Shown piece by piece: positions 1-7,702 of a stretch of DNA of 55,543 nucleotides. Location of the stretch: assembly GCA_900757205.1 (NCBI GenBank), contig CAAENA010000068.1, forward strand, positions 1-55,543. The letters are read 5' to 3'. The DNA is from an uncultured Collinsella sp. GTDB taxonomy: Bacteria > Actinomycetota > Coriobacteriia > Coriobacteriales > Coriobacteriaceae. A model generated the notes under the pieces. It saw only the letters and a program-made list of their open reading frames with translations, had not been told where the DNA came from and made no database searches. The position numbers and the translations under genes are program-made. Numbering within the stretch: the stretch's first letter is position 1; each line of letters opens with the position of its first letter.

Positions 1-48
1 ACGGGGCCCGCCCATGCGAAAACCAAGTTGTTAGGATGAGCCAGCTGG

Positions 49-459
49 CTAGAGCTCGACCGGCACCCATTCGTCGTGATTGCAGATAAAAGCCTCGGGA
101 TCCTCGACGCTAAAGAAGACGAGCGTGGGGTCGTTAGGCCCCTCATAGTGCTCGCCCAGGCGCTCTAGATGCTTCCACCCAGCTTCGCGCATTTCGCCTA
201 AAGCCCGGTCATCCAAGCCGGCACGCCCGCGCAAGATGAGCCAGCCATGGCCCGGCCACCAACTCGTGGCCTCAAAGCGCTGGTTTTGCAGCAGCTCTTG
301 CCACACATCTTTGGTGCGCGCTGTTACAAACCACAGCTTGCCGTCCTGGATCTGCGCAAACGAAAACGGACGCACATGAGGCTGTCCGTCAACGCTCGTC
401 GCCAAATACCATGCCGGCACCGACGTCAGATACTCCAACACCGTATTCAATCCGTCCAT
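49..459 (-). CDS. Pyridoxamine 5'-phosphate oxidase-family (FMN split-barrel) protein
   Basis: A 136-aa protein of the PNPOx-like split-barrel family, whose members usually bind FMN (or F420/heme) and act as small flavin oxidoreductases. The N-terminal strand pair PAWYLATSVDGQPHVRPF and the following FAQIQDGKLWFVTA are typical of the barrel. It is a paralogue of the next gene upstream (511-957), with which it shares PAWYLAT, VRPFSFA and KLWF. The ATG at 459 follows a good Shine-Dalgarno (AGGAGG) 4-5 nt upstream. It is the last gene of a minus-strand run that starts at an FMN riboswitch. The substrate cannot be told from sequence; a role in flavin use is inferred only from the context. Confidence 0.85.
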   Translation of the reverse strand: MDGLNTVLEYLTSVPAWYLATSVDGQPHVRPFSFAQIQDGKLWFVTARTKDVWQELLQNQRFEATSWWPGHGWLILRGRAGLDDRALGEMREAGWKHLERLGEHYEGPNDPTLVFFSVEDPEAFICNHDEWVPVEL

Positions 460-510
460 GTGTCCTCCTGGCGCTAGCTAATTCGAAACGGGTAGTTAAT
501 TTGAGACGCG

Positions 511-957
511 CTAGAGCTCCAGGCGCTCCTCGCTGCCGTCGATATCACAGAAGCGCGCGGCAATGTTGCGGACCGAAAAGAAAGCAAGGCGGCCGTCGTT
601 GGCACTCTCGTGTTCCTCGCCGATGCCCACCATGTGCTTAAAACCCGCTTGACGCACCTTGTCGCTCGCAACTGCGTCGTCCTCAAGTGCGGCTTCGCCG
701 GTCAACACGATCCAACATTCCCCCGGCTTCCAGCCCGAGAGCTCAAACTTGGGATTCGCACTCAGTTCCGCCCACACATCCTTGTCGCGCGACGTGCAAA
801 ACCACAGCTTACCGTCATCGACCATGGCAAACGAAAACGGCCTCACGCGAGGCTGATGCCCGTCGCTCGCATCGGTCGTGGCCAGATACCACGCCGGAAT
901 GCGCCTGAGATACGAACAGGCGCGCTCAAGCTGAGCCGTGCGGTCCTTGTCGGTCAT
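511..957 (-). CDS. Pyridoxamine 5'-phosphate oxidase-family (FMN split-barrel) protein, paralogue
   Basis: A 148-aa split-barrel protein with the same fold signature as its neighbour at 49-459: PAWYLATTDASDGHQPRV, then VRPFSFAMVDDGKLWFCTS, then a W-x-x-G-E-C strand. The two look like a tandem duplication that has since diverged, since they differ in length and at many positions. The start at 957 has AAAGGGG close upstream. It begins 30 nt after the ecfT stop codon, so it is probably co-transcribed with the riboflavin transporter genes. General flavoprotein assignment is secure; the reaction is unknown. Confidence 0.85.
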   Translation of the reverse strand: MTDKDRTAQLERACSYLRRIPAWYLATTDASDGHQPRVRPFSFAMVDDGKLWFCTSRDKDVWAELSANPKFELSGWKPGECWIVLTGEAALEDDAVASDKVRQAGFKHMVGIGEEHESANDGRLAFFSVRNIAARFCDIDGSEERLEL

Positions 958-987
958 AGGGGCCCCTTTCTTGCGCTCGAATCGCGC

Positions 988-1788
988 CTAAACAAGTTGA
1001 AGGTTGACGACGATGACACACGCAAGCAGCAGCGCCGTCACCACCGCAGCCAGCGCATCCCCACGGCGAAATACAAGCGCATGCAGGCGCGTGCGGCCCT
1101 GCTCGCCGTGATAGCAGCGTGCATCCATGGCGGCAGACAACGTCTCGGCATGACGGAACACGCCCGTGAACAGTGGAATCGCCACACTGCCGAGCATACG
1201 CACGCCGCCGAGCGGGCCACCCGTTACGCGTGCACCGCGGCTTGCCTGCGCGTCCGCCGTCTGCTTCATCTCGGTGGCGAACTGCGGCATAAAGCGCAAC
1301 GCGATGCCCATGATCATGCCGAGCTCGTGCGCAGGAAGTCCCACACGCGCAAACGGTGCGAGCAGGCGCTCGAAGCCCGCGGTGAGATCGAGCGTCGGTG
1401 TGGTGAGCGTAATAGCGCTCATACCGGCCATCATCAAGGTCAGACGGCAGGTCATAAAAGCGGCGGAATGCAGCGAGCCCTCGCTTATCCGCAGAAAGCC
1501 GAGCTGCCACAGGATGCGCCCACTCTGATCGGTAAACAAGTTGAGCACCGCGACCACGACGACGATTGCCAGCAGCGGCGCCATCGACGACAGAACGCGA
1601 CGAACCGGCACCCGAGACACGGTATAGATCAGAACAACGAAGATTGCGACCGGGACCAGTCCGCGGAAGCTGCCAACCGTGAGCGTCGTGATCAGAAACA
1701 CAAAGCCCAAGAGCAACTTAGTTCGCGGGTCCAGGCGGTGGATTGCACTATCGCCGGGATAGTAGCTGCCAAACGAAAACGCCTCCAT
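988..1788 (-). CDS. ecfT: Energy-coupling factor transporter transmembrane protein EcfT
   Basis: A 266-aa integral membrane protein that couples the two ECF ATPases to a substrate-binding S component. It begins with the family's IHRLDPRTKLLLGFVF segment, has several hydrophobic helices, and carries the two cytoplasmic coupling motifs near the C-terminal half: AQASRGA (about residue 185) and AMDARCY (about residue 222), the Ala-Arg-Gly type motifs that contact the ATPases. The start codon overlaps the stop of the ATPase gene (TAATG), which indicates translational coupling. Together with 1788-3692 and 3689-4279 it forms a complete ECF transporter. Confidence 0.95.
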   Translation of the reverse strand: MEAFSFGSYYPGDSAIHRLDPRTKLLLGFVFLITTLTVGSFRGLVPVAIFVVLIYTVSRVPVRRVLSSMAPLLAIVVVVAVLNLFTDQSGRILWQLGFLRISEGSLHSAAFMTCRLTLMMAGMSAITLTTPTLDLTAGFERLLAPFARVGLPAHELGMIMGIALRFMPQFATEMKQTADAQASRGARVTGGPLGGVRMLGSVAIPLFTGVFRHAETLSAAMDARCYHGEQGRTRLHALVFRRGDALAAVVTALLLACVIVVNLQLV

Positions 1789-3692
1789 TAGCAGCCCTCC
1801 TCTCGCGCGACCGTCTTGGATTTAGCAATGTCCGCGACGTTAGAAGGACCGTCTGAGCGACCGATCAGCAAATCTGTCAGCTCGTCGGCCAGCGACTCAA
1901 CCGTATAGAGCCCGCCGCAACGCAGCGGCACGCCCGCTTCCGCGAGCGCCAACGCCATGCGCTGGGCGGCGGGAACGCCCAAGCCGATCGACTTGAGCTC
2001 ATCGGCATGTGCAAACACCTGCGCGGGGGTTCCCTCGGCAAACACCGCACCTTCGTTCATCACGACGATGCGGTCGCAGCAGTTGGCCAGGTCATCCATA
2101 CTATGCGAAACCATGACGACGGTCAGGCCCCCATGGTGAAGTCGATCGATGAGCTCCAGGAAATCACTGCGCGCCGCCGGATCGAGCCCCGCCATGGGCT
2201 CATCGAGTACCAGGACCTCGGGCTCCATGGCAAGCACGCCGGCAAACGCCACGCGCCGCTGTTGGCCACCCGAAAGCTCAAAGGGACTCTTGTCGCCCAC
2301 CGTGGCCAAGTCGAGGCCCACGCGCGCGAGCGATGACTCAACGCGGCGCGCGGCCTCGGCCTGCGACAAGCCAAGGTTGTGCGGGCCAAACGCCACGTCC
2401 TGCGTCACGGTTTCGGCAAACAGCTGACGCTCGGGATATTGAAACACCACGCCGACCTTGGCCTTAACCGCGGCGGCATCTTTCTTGTTTGCCAGGTCGA
2501 GCCCCAACGCGTAAACGGAACCCTCCTGGGGGCGAATCAAACCGTTGAGATGCTGGACCAGCGTCGACTTACCCGAACCGGTATGACCTGCTAAGCCCAG
2601 GAACTCGCCGCGACGCACCGTTAGCGATACATCGCGCAGCGCCCACGGGCTGCTGGGGTCGTTTCCCCAGAGAGCCTGTTTGCTCGATTTGCCCGCAACG
2701 GCCGAGCGCTTATGCCAGCGGCGACGCTCGCGCGGACTGAGCGAATAACTGTACGAAACATGGGATAGCTCGATGACGGGCTCCGACGCGTTGCCCTCGT
2801 TGTCTACCGGAACAGTGCCGTCAGCGATTTCCAACTGGGATGCGGAAGGCTGCCCCGCGGCGCCCGCCCCGCTCCGCTCGGTATAGGCCTGCGCAACCTC
2901 GGCAACCATATCCGCCTCGCGCACCTGCGCACAAACGGGCACGCCCTTCGCACGAAGCGCCTTACCCAGACAACACGACGCCGGCATGTCCAGGTTGAGC
3001 TGCGCAAGTTCGTCCGCCCGCGTCAAGATTTCCTCGGGCGTACCGAGCATGGCAACTCGCCCAGCCCGAAACACCGCGACACGATCGGCCTCGGCGGCCT
3101 CTTCCATAAAGTGCGTAATCATCACGATGGTCATGCCGCGAGCGTGCAACGCGTGGCAAGCCTTCATGAGGCCCTTGCGCCCACGCGGATCGAGCATCGA
3201 GGAAGCCTCGTCCAATATGAGCACGCGCGGTTCCATGGCGAGCACGCCGGCAAGCGCCACGCGCTGCTTTTGGCCGCCCGAGAGCGCGTGGGTCTCGTGG
3301 CGCTCAAAGCCCACCAGGCCCACACCCTTCAGTGCCTCGCGTACGCGCTGCGCAATTTGCGCCGATGGCACGCCAAGGTTTTCGGGACCAAACGCAACGT
3401 CATCTTCGACAAGCGTTGCCACCAGCTGATCGTCGGGATTCTGAAATACCATGCCCGCAGTCGAGCGAATGTCGTAGACCAACTCGGGGTCGGACGCATC
3501 CATGCCATCGATGCGTACCGTGCCCGCATCGGGCTGCAGCAGCGCATTCAGGTGCTTGGCAAACGTCGACTTGCCCGACCCGTTGCCACCGAGGATGCAG
3601 AAAAACTCGCCATCCTCGATGTTCAGATCGACGCCGTCGAGTGCCGGCACGGCACCGTCATAGCTAAAGGAAACGCCCCGACACTCAATCAT
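1788..3692 (-). CDS. Fused ECF transporter ATPase (EcfA1-EcfA2)
   Basis: A 634-aa protein with two complete ABC ATPase domains. The first (about 1-240) has Walker A GGNGSGKST, signature LSGGQKQR and Walker B LILDEASSMLDP, the DEA-SMLD form typical of EcfA1. The second (about 310-600) has GHTGSGKST, LSGGQQRR and LVLDEPMAGLDP, typical of EcfA2. Most bacteria encode these as two separate genes of about 280 aa, so this is a natural fusion of the heterodimer. A linker of about 70 residues rich in Ala, Ser and Lys joins them. It overlaps the S-component stop (ATGA) and the ecfT start (TAATG), so the stoichiometry is likely set by coupled translation. Confidence 0.95.
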   Translation of the reverse strand: MIECRGVSFSYDGAVPALDGVDLNIEDGEFFCILGGNGSGKSTFAKHLNALLQPDAGTVRIDGMDASDPELVYDIRSTAGMVFQNPDDQLVATLVEDDVAFGPENLGVPSAQIAQRVREALKGVGLVGFERHETHALSGGQKQRVALAGVLAMEPRVLILDEASSMLDPRGRKGLMKACHALHARGMTIVMITHFMEEAAEADRVAVFRAGRVAMLGTPEEILTRADELAQLNLDMPASCCLGKALRAKGVPVCAQVREADMVAEVAQAYTERSGAGAAGQPSASQLEIADGTVPVDNEGNASEPVIELSHVSYSYSLSPRERRRWHKRSAVAGKSSKQALWGNDPSSPWALRDVSLTVRRGEFLGLAGHTGSGKSTLVQHLNGLIRPQEGSVYALGLDLANKKDAAAVKAKVGVVFQYPERQLFAETVTQDVAFGPHNLGLSQAEAARRVESSLARVGLDLATVGDKSPFELSGGQQRRVAFAGVLAMEPEVLVLDEPMAGLDPAARSDFLELIDRLHHGGLTVVMVSHSMDDLANCCDRIVVMNEGAVFAEGTPAQVFAHADELKSIGLGVPAAQRMALALAEAGVPLRCGGLYTVESLADELTDLLIGRSDGPSNVADIAKSKTVAREEGC

Positions 3693-4279
3693 GCGCGGCC
3701 TTTGACCTGGTCCTTTTTAGGCGTGATGAGGTTGGAGACCGCCTTGTACACCGCAAGTGTCAGCACCGAGTTGAGCACGGTCTTGATAAGGTTGAACGGC
3801 AGCACGGCAGGAATCATAAGCGGGGCGATCACATCGACCGAGCCATACCAGAACCAAACGCCGATGGTCAGATTCGCAACCATGGACAGCGCCGTAGCGG
3901 CAATAACGCCCAGCACCAGGCCAATCACGGCACCCTTATAGGTATGCATCTTTTGGTAGACGATAGCCGCAGGCAGAATATAGCCCAGCGTGGCAACCAG
4001 GTTCATAAGCGCGCCGACCCAGTCACCCGTAGTGAGCGCATGGATAACGATCGCCATGGCGGCAACGGCAGTGCCGGCACCAGAGCCATACGCAAATCCG
4101 CACACCATCGCCGGCACCAGCGACGGGTCATACGTCAAAAACGGCGCCGAGGGAAGAATGGGCAGCTGCACATACATAAAGAGCGCGCCCAGGGCACACA
4201 TGAGCGCCATGGTAACGAGCTGTTTGGTGCTCCACCTATTCGTGTTCTCAAAATGGATATGCTGCGACTGTTCAGACAT
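3689..4279 (-). CDS. ribU: ECF transporter S component, riboflavin-type (RibU-like)
   Basis: A 196-aa membrane protein with about six hydrophobic segments. The segment LPILPSAPFLTYDPSLVPAM resembles the first loop of RibU-family riboflavin-binding S components. Assignment to riboflavin rests mainly on the FMN riboswitch directly upstream (4295-4472). The reading frame is open to an ATG at 4300, but that codon lies inside the conserved 3' strand of the aptamer; the ATG at 4279 is preferred because AGGTGA lies 6 nt upstream. It heads an operon with its own ATPase and EcfT genes, so the energy module may be dedicated to it or shared with S components elsewhere. Confidence 0.9.
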   Translation of the reverse strand: MSEQSQHIHFENTNRWSTKQLVTMALMCALGALFMYVQLPILPSAPFLTYDPSLVPAMVCGFAYGSGAGTAVAAMAIVIHALTTGDWVGALMNLVATLGYILPAAIVYQKMHTYKGAVIGLVLGVIAATALSMVANLTIGVWFWYGSVDVIAPLMIPAVLPFNLIKTVLNSVLTLAVYKAVSNLITPKKDQVKGRA

Positions 4280-4294
4280 AAGATCACCTGCCTC

Positions 4295-4472
4295 TTTCAT
4301 CCGGACTCTAACCGTTGGTACTGGGATCTCACCAGTTCAGCCGGCATGCGAACCAACGCACACACGGGTCGCGGACTCATCGGCTCGGTCGCAGACACCT
4401 CGCCTGCGCCACGGCGTCCCTTTGACACCGCCCGACTTACCGCCAGTGGGGAATTCCACCCCGCCCTGAAAC
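4295..4472 (-). promoter_or_regulatory. FMN riboswitch (RFN element)
   Basis: Read on the minus strand, the leader contains the hallmark RFN segments in order: TTCAGGGCGGGGTGGAATTC, CCCCACTGGCGGTAAG, GAGTCCGCGACCCG, CTGAACTGGTGAGATCCCAG and ACGGTTAGAGTCCGGATGAA. All conserved junction blocks are present, so the FMN-sensing aptamer looks intact. A variable region of about 50 nt lies between the second and third blocks. The aptamer ends about 15 nt before the ribU start codon, and the Shine-Dalgarno AGGTGA lies right after its closing strand, so control by occluding translation initiation fits better than a downstream terminator, of which none is visible. Confidence 0.97.
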
Positions 4473-4482
4473 AGCAAGGAAA

Positions 4483-4510
4483 AGTGTAGCACGAGGGAAG
4501 ACAGGTGCAA
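4483..4510 (-). promoter_or_regulatory. Probable sigma-70 type promoter of the riboflavin transport operon
   Basis: On the minus strand a -35 box TTGCAC (4505-4510) and a -10 box TACACT (4483-4488) are separated by 16 bp and lie just upstream of the RFN aptamer, the expected position. Confidence 0.65.
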
Positions 4511-4753
4511 GTATGCCGAGGATAATTTATGACGGGGATCAGTTACCGCAACAACCACGTTCCCCACCCATCCCAAAGTAACGCGCCTTTCGCGCAAAGC
4601 GCGAAACAGCGACCGGGACACGTACCCCTATCAGCCACGTCCTCCACCCACGCCGACCTCAAGGCCGTAAACGCAGGGGATCCGAGGACGTTCCGGAGAG
4701 AAACCCCCGTCACGCCCCCGGATCCCCGGTGGGAGTTCTAGACCTTGTCGGCC
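4511..4753. other. Intergenic region between riboflavin operon promoter and groEL 3' end
   Basis: No convincing gene is seen. There is a compact perfect hairpin TTTCGCGC-AAA-GCGCGAAA at 4588-4606 without a T tract. A 9-bp inverted repeat GGGGATCCG/CGGATCCCC (4676-4684 and 4719-4727) with a 34-nt loop lies just downstream of groEL. Either could end groEL transcription, but neither is a classic intrinsic terminator. Confidence 0.4.
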
Positions 4754-6391
4754 TTAGTACATACCGCCGCCCTGCTGACCAGCGGTGGCAGCAGCGATAG
4801 CGTCCTCAAGCTGAGTGTTTTTGGGGACATCGGAGACGGTAGCCTCGGTGATGAGGATCAGGCTGGCGACAGAAGCAGCGTTCTGCAGGGTGACGCGGCT
4901 GACCTTGACGGGGTCGAGGACGCCCATCTCGATCATGTCGCCCCACTCGCCGTTGGCAGAGTTGAGACCCTGGCCGGCGGGCAGCTCGGCAACCTTGTCG
5001 ACCACGACAGCGCCCTCAAAGCCAGCGTTCTTGGCGATAGTAGCGACCGGAGCGGTCAGAGCCTTCTTGACGATGTCGACACCGATCTTCTCCTCGGGGT
5101 CGTCGAGCTCAACGGCGTCGAGCGCAGGAGCAGCGTCCATGAAGGCGACGCCGCCACCGGCGACAATGCCCTCCTCGACAGCAGCGCGGGTTGCCTGCAG
5201 GGCGTCCTCGACGCGGTGCTTGATCTCCTTGAGCTCGGACTCGGTAGCAGCGCCGACCTTGATGACGGCAACGCCACCGGAGAGCTTGGCCAGGCGCTCC
5301 TGGAGCTTCTCGCGGTCGAAGTCAGAGGTGGTGTTCTCCATCTCGCCCTTGATCTGAGCGATGCGGGCGTCGATGGCCTCCTTGGAGCCAGCGCCGCCGA
5401 CGACGACGGTGTTGTCCTTGGAGATAGTGACGGACTTAGCGGTACCGAGCATATCGGCGGTGATGTCAGCGACCTTCACGCCCAGCTCGTCCAGAGCAGC
5501 CTGGCCACCGGTGAGGACGGCGATGTCCTCCAGGATGCGCTTGCGGCGATCGCCGTAGCCCGGGGCCTTGACGGCGCAGACGTTGAGGGCGCCACGGATC
5601 TTGTTGAGGACGAGGGTCGGCAGAGCCTCGCCATCGATGTCCTCAGCGATGATGAGCAGGCCACGGCCAGCGCGCTGGACAGCCTCGAGAACAGGCATGA
5701 TGTCCTGGACGCTGGAAATCTTCTGGTCGGTGATGAGGATGTACGGATCCTTCATCACGGCCTCCATGCGGTCGTTATCCGTGACGAAGTAAGCGGAGAC
5801 GTAGCCCTTGTCGAACTGCATGCCCTCGACGGTGTCGATGGTGATGTCGAACGTCTGGGAATCCTCGACGGTGATGACGCCGTCCTTGCCCACGACCTCC
5901 ATGGCCTCGGCGATCTTCTCGCCGACCTCGGGGTCACCGGCGGAGATGGTACCGACGGAAGCAATCTGCTCCTTGGTCTCGACCGGCTTGGCCTGCTTCT
6001 TCATCTCGGCGACGGCGGCGTTGACGGCCTTGTCGATGCCGCGACGGATGGCCAGCGGGTTGGCGCCAGCGGCGACGTTGCGCAGACCGTCGTTGACGAT
6101 GGCTTGAGCGAGCAGGGTTGCGGTGGTGGTGCCGTCACCCACGGTGTCGTTGGTCTTGGTGGCGACCTCCTTCACCAGCTGGGCACCCATGTTCTCGATG
6201 TTGTCCTCGAGCTCAATCTCCTTGGCAACGGAAACGCCGTCGTTGGTGATGGTCGGGGCACCAAACGTGCGCTGCAGAGCAACGTAGCGACCCTTGGGGC
6301 CCATGGTGACGGTAACGGCGTCGGCCAGAGTGTTGACGCCCTTGGCGAGCTTGGCGCGGGCATCGGTGTTGAACGTAATGTTCTTTGCCAT
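4754..6391 (-). CDS. groL: Chaperonin GroEL (Hsp60)
   Basis: A 545-aa, full-length group I chaperonin. It opens with AKNITFNTDARAKLAKGVNT, carries the ATP-binding DAVTVTMGPKGRYV and VGDGTTTATLLAQAI motifs and the EEGIVAGGGVAF segment, and ends with the Gly/Met tail GQQGGGMY. Together with GroES it forms the cytoplasmic folding chamber. It lies about 97 nt downstream of groES on the same strand, the normal groESL order. The start at 6391 has a GGAGGATTACCTACC leader. A 551-aa open frame runs antisense over the whole gene; it is a codon-bias shadow. Confidence 0.99.
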   Translation of the reverse strand: MAKNITFNTDARAKLAKGVNTLADAVTVTMGPKGRYVALQRTFGAPTITNDGVSVAKEIELEDNIENMGAQLVKEVATKTNDTVGDGTTTATLLAQAIVNDGLRNVAAGANPLAIRRGIDKAVNAAVAEMKKQAKPVETKEQIASVGTISAGDPEVGEKIAEAMEVVGKDGVITVEDSQTFDITIDTVEGMQFDKGYVSAYFVTDNDRMEAVMKDPYILITDQKISSVQDIMPVLEAVQRAGRGLLIIAEDIDGEALPTLVLNKIRGALNVCAVKAPGYGDRRKRILEDIAVLTGGQAALDELGVKVADITADMLGTAKSVTISKDNTVVVGGAGSKEAIDARIAQIKGEMENTTSDFDREKLQERLAKLSGGVAVIKVGAATESELKEIKHRVEDALQATRAAVEEGIVAGGGVAFMDAAPALDAVELDDPEEKIGVDIVKKALTAPVATIAKNAGFEGAVVVDKVAELPAGQGLNSANGEWGDMIEMGVLDPVKVSRVTLQNAASVASLILITEATVSDVPKNTQLEDAIAAATAGQQGGGMY

Positions 6392-6487
6392 GGTAGGTAA
6401 TCCTCCAAAAGAAATGTGACTCGCGTCGCCGCTTCCGAGTCCTATGCGGCGGGCGCGTTCAAAGACGAATCAGAGATTCTGACGAGA

Positions 6488-6781
6488 CTAGGCCTCGACG
6501 ACGGCGTAGATGTCGTCGGCGCGCATCAGCAGATACTTCTCGCCGTCGACCTTGACCTCGTTGCCGCCGAACTTACCGTAGATGACAACGTCGCCGACCT
6601 GAACGTCCATAGGGATGCGCTCACCCTTGTCGTTGACCTTACCGGCGCCAACGGCAACGATGGTGCCGCGCTGCGGCTTCTCCTGAGCGTTGCTGGCGAT
6701 GTACAGACCAGAAGCGGTCTTCTGCTCGGCCTCGTCGGGCTTGACCAGGACGCGATCTGCAAGCGGCTTCAAAGACGACAT
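6488..6781 (-). CDS. groES: Co-chaperonin GroES (Hsp10)
   Basis: A 97-aa protein beginning SSLKPLADRVLVKPDEAEQK, with the mobile-loop region TASGLYIASNAQEKPQRGTI and the C-terminal YAVVEA. The frame is open further upstream, but the ATG at 6781 is chosen because AGGAGG lies about 8 nt before it and the length then matches the family. It caps the GroEL ring. It is the first gene of groESL. No CIRCE inverted repeat (TTAGCACTC-N9-GAGTGCTAA) is found in the 140 nt upstream. Confidence 0.98.
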   Translation of the reverse strand: MSSLKPLADRVLVKPDEAEQKTASGLYIASNAQEKPQRGTIVAVGAGKVNDKGERIPMDVQVGDVVIYGKFGGNEVKVDGEKYLLMRADDIYAVVEA

Positions 6782-6802
6782 GCTTGTTTCCTCCTTTGTG
6801 GG

Positions 6803-6823
6803 CCGCGCGGTCATGCCGCGCGG
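6803..6823 (-). promoter_or_regulatory. GC-rich hairpin in the groES 5' leader
   Basis: Two copies of CCGCGCGG flank TCATG (plus strand), giving an 8-bp perfect stem with a 5-nt loop. It sits about 8 nt upstream of the groES Shine-Dalgarno sequence. A role in heat-dependent translation or mRNA stability is possible, but this is only inferred from position. Confidence 0.5.
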
Positions 6824-6918
6824 GTTAACCCTTTTTGTTTGCGTACGCGTTGAATGGTACCCACGAATGGCGGGTTATACAACACAGAGTCAAAAAATCT
6901 TATTTTTTGGCACTTAGA

Positions 6919-7132
6919 TTTTCTGAATGCCGGGGGATAACTTAGCGGTGGCTCCCGTGTGGCTCCGGAGGGGCGGGGCATAAGGTTTCCTGCTCGGGCA
7001 GTCCTGCTCGCACGAAGGCCACATTAAGTGGCCTTCGGCTCGTGCGGAACTCGCGATAAACCTTATGCCCCGCCCCTCCGGAGCCACACGGGAGGCAGGT
7101 TAACTAATTCGGGCCCGGCATTCAGAAAAGTC
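6919..7132. repeat. Nested giant palindrome upstream of groESL
   Basis: About 214 bp form three concentric inverted blocks. Outer arms of 16 bp, TTTTCTGAATGCCGGG and its complement, lie at both ends. Middle arms of about 37 bp, beginning CTCCCGTGTGGCTCCGGAGG and ending GGGGCATAAGGTTT, are perfect complements (about 6952-6988 and 7057-7093). Inner arms GAAGGCCAC/GTGGCCTTC (7014-7022, 7028-7036) leave a tiny ATTAA loop. The DNA between blocks does not pair well. No open frame of note lies inside. It may be a non-autonomous mobile element or a very stable RNA structure; it is not a simple terminator. Confidence 0.75.
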
Positions 7133-7635
7133 AGTGCAGCAAAATGGCGATGCGGCTAGGAACGTGGGCATGGTTTTCGCTGCGCGCACGGGTCCCCTGG
7201 GGAGCACCGTGCATTTTTGGGAGTATTCAGCGGGCCAGGGTGGCTGCATACGCGCCGGACATACCTTATTGGTCCCAAGAACGCCTTCAGCGGGCGGTTT
7301 TGGTCGGTGGGCAGACCCCGTTGGGACAAATGGGCGTACTTCGCGCCGTACCGGAGCCCAAAATGACGTCAATCTCCGTAACGTTACTCAGCCGCAGCGG
7401 CACCGGCAGAGCTCGCGGTGCTGAATACTCCGTTTTTTGCACGGCACGGGCGGGGGTACATCAGGATCAAGAAGAACATCCCAGCCTTTTTATGCAATCT
7501 GTAATGGGAAGTATGCAAAACACCAAGAGACAGCATTGCTGATGTCCGAATTGAGCGCGCGGGGCAGCAGCACCTCAACCCCGCGCCCAAATCCAACAGA
7601 GCGGGGACGCTCCTAACAAATCCCCACCGGCAAAC
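7133..7635. other. Non-coding region with an inverted-repeat pair
   Basis: This stretch lies between the giant palindrome and the amidohydrolase. The short open frames in it lack recognisable protein features and ribosome-binding sites. It holds a 12-bp inverted pair GGAGTATTCAGC (7220-7231) and GCTGAATACTCC (7420-7431), each next to a T-rich run (GCATTTTT and GTTTTTTGC). These arms resemble those at 26,810 and 33,153. A separate hairpin GCGCGGGG/CCCCGCGC lies at 7557-7586. Confidence 0.5.
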
Positions 7636-7683
7636 AAACGCGGCTCGAGCGCCATCCCAAAATAGGCTGCCCGAGCCGCGTTT
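7636..7683 (-). terminator. Intrinsic terminator of the amidohydrolase gene
   Basis: A 12-bp inverted repeat AAACGCGGCTCG/CGAGCCGCGTTT with a loop of about 24 nt lies about 20 nt past the stop codon at 7703. On the minus strand the stem is followed by TTTGTTTG. Confidence 0.7.
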
Positions 7684-7702
7684 AACGGTACGGCATGAAT
7701 AC

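Noticed and set aside
4745..6400. 551-aa plus-strand open frame opposite groEL
   Set aside because: Antisense shadow, dominated by Leu/Asp/Gly/Val repeats, with no protein-family features.
6782..6920. CIRCE element upstream of groES
   Set aside because: The string GGCACTTAGA at 6909 only vaguely resembles half a site; the inverted second half is missing.
7134..7542. Two overlapping open frames of 96 and 132 aa
   Set aside because: No Shine-Dalgarno, no domain, and they overlap inverted repeats; the region is treated as non-coding.
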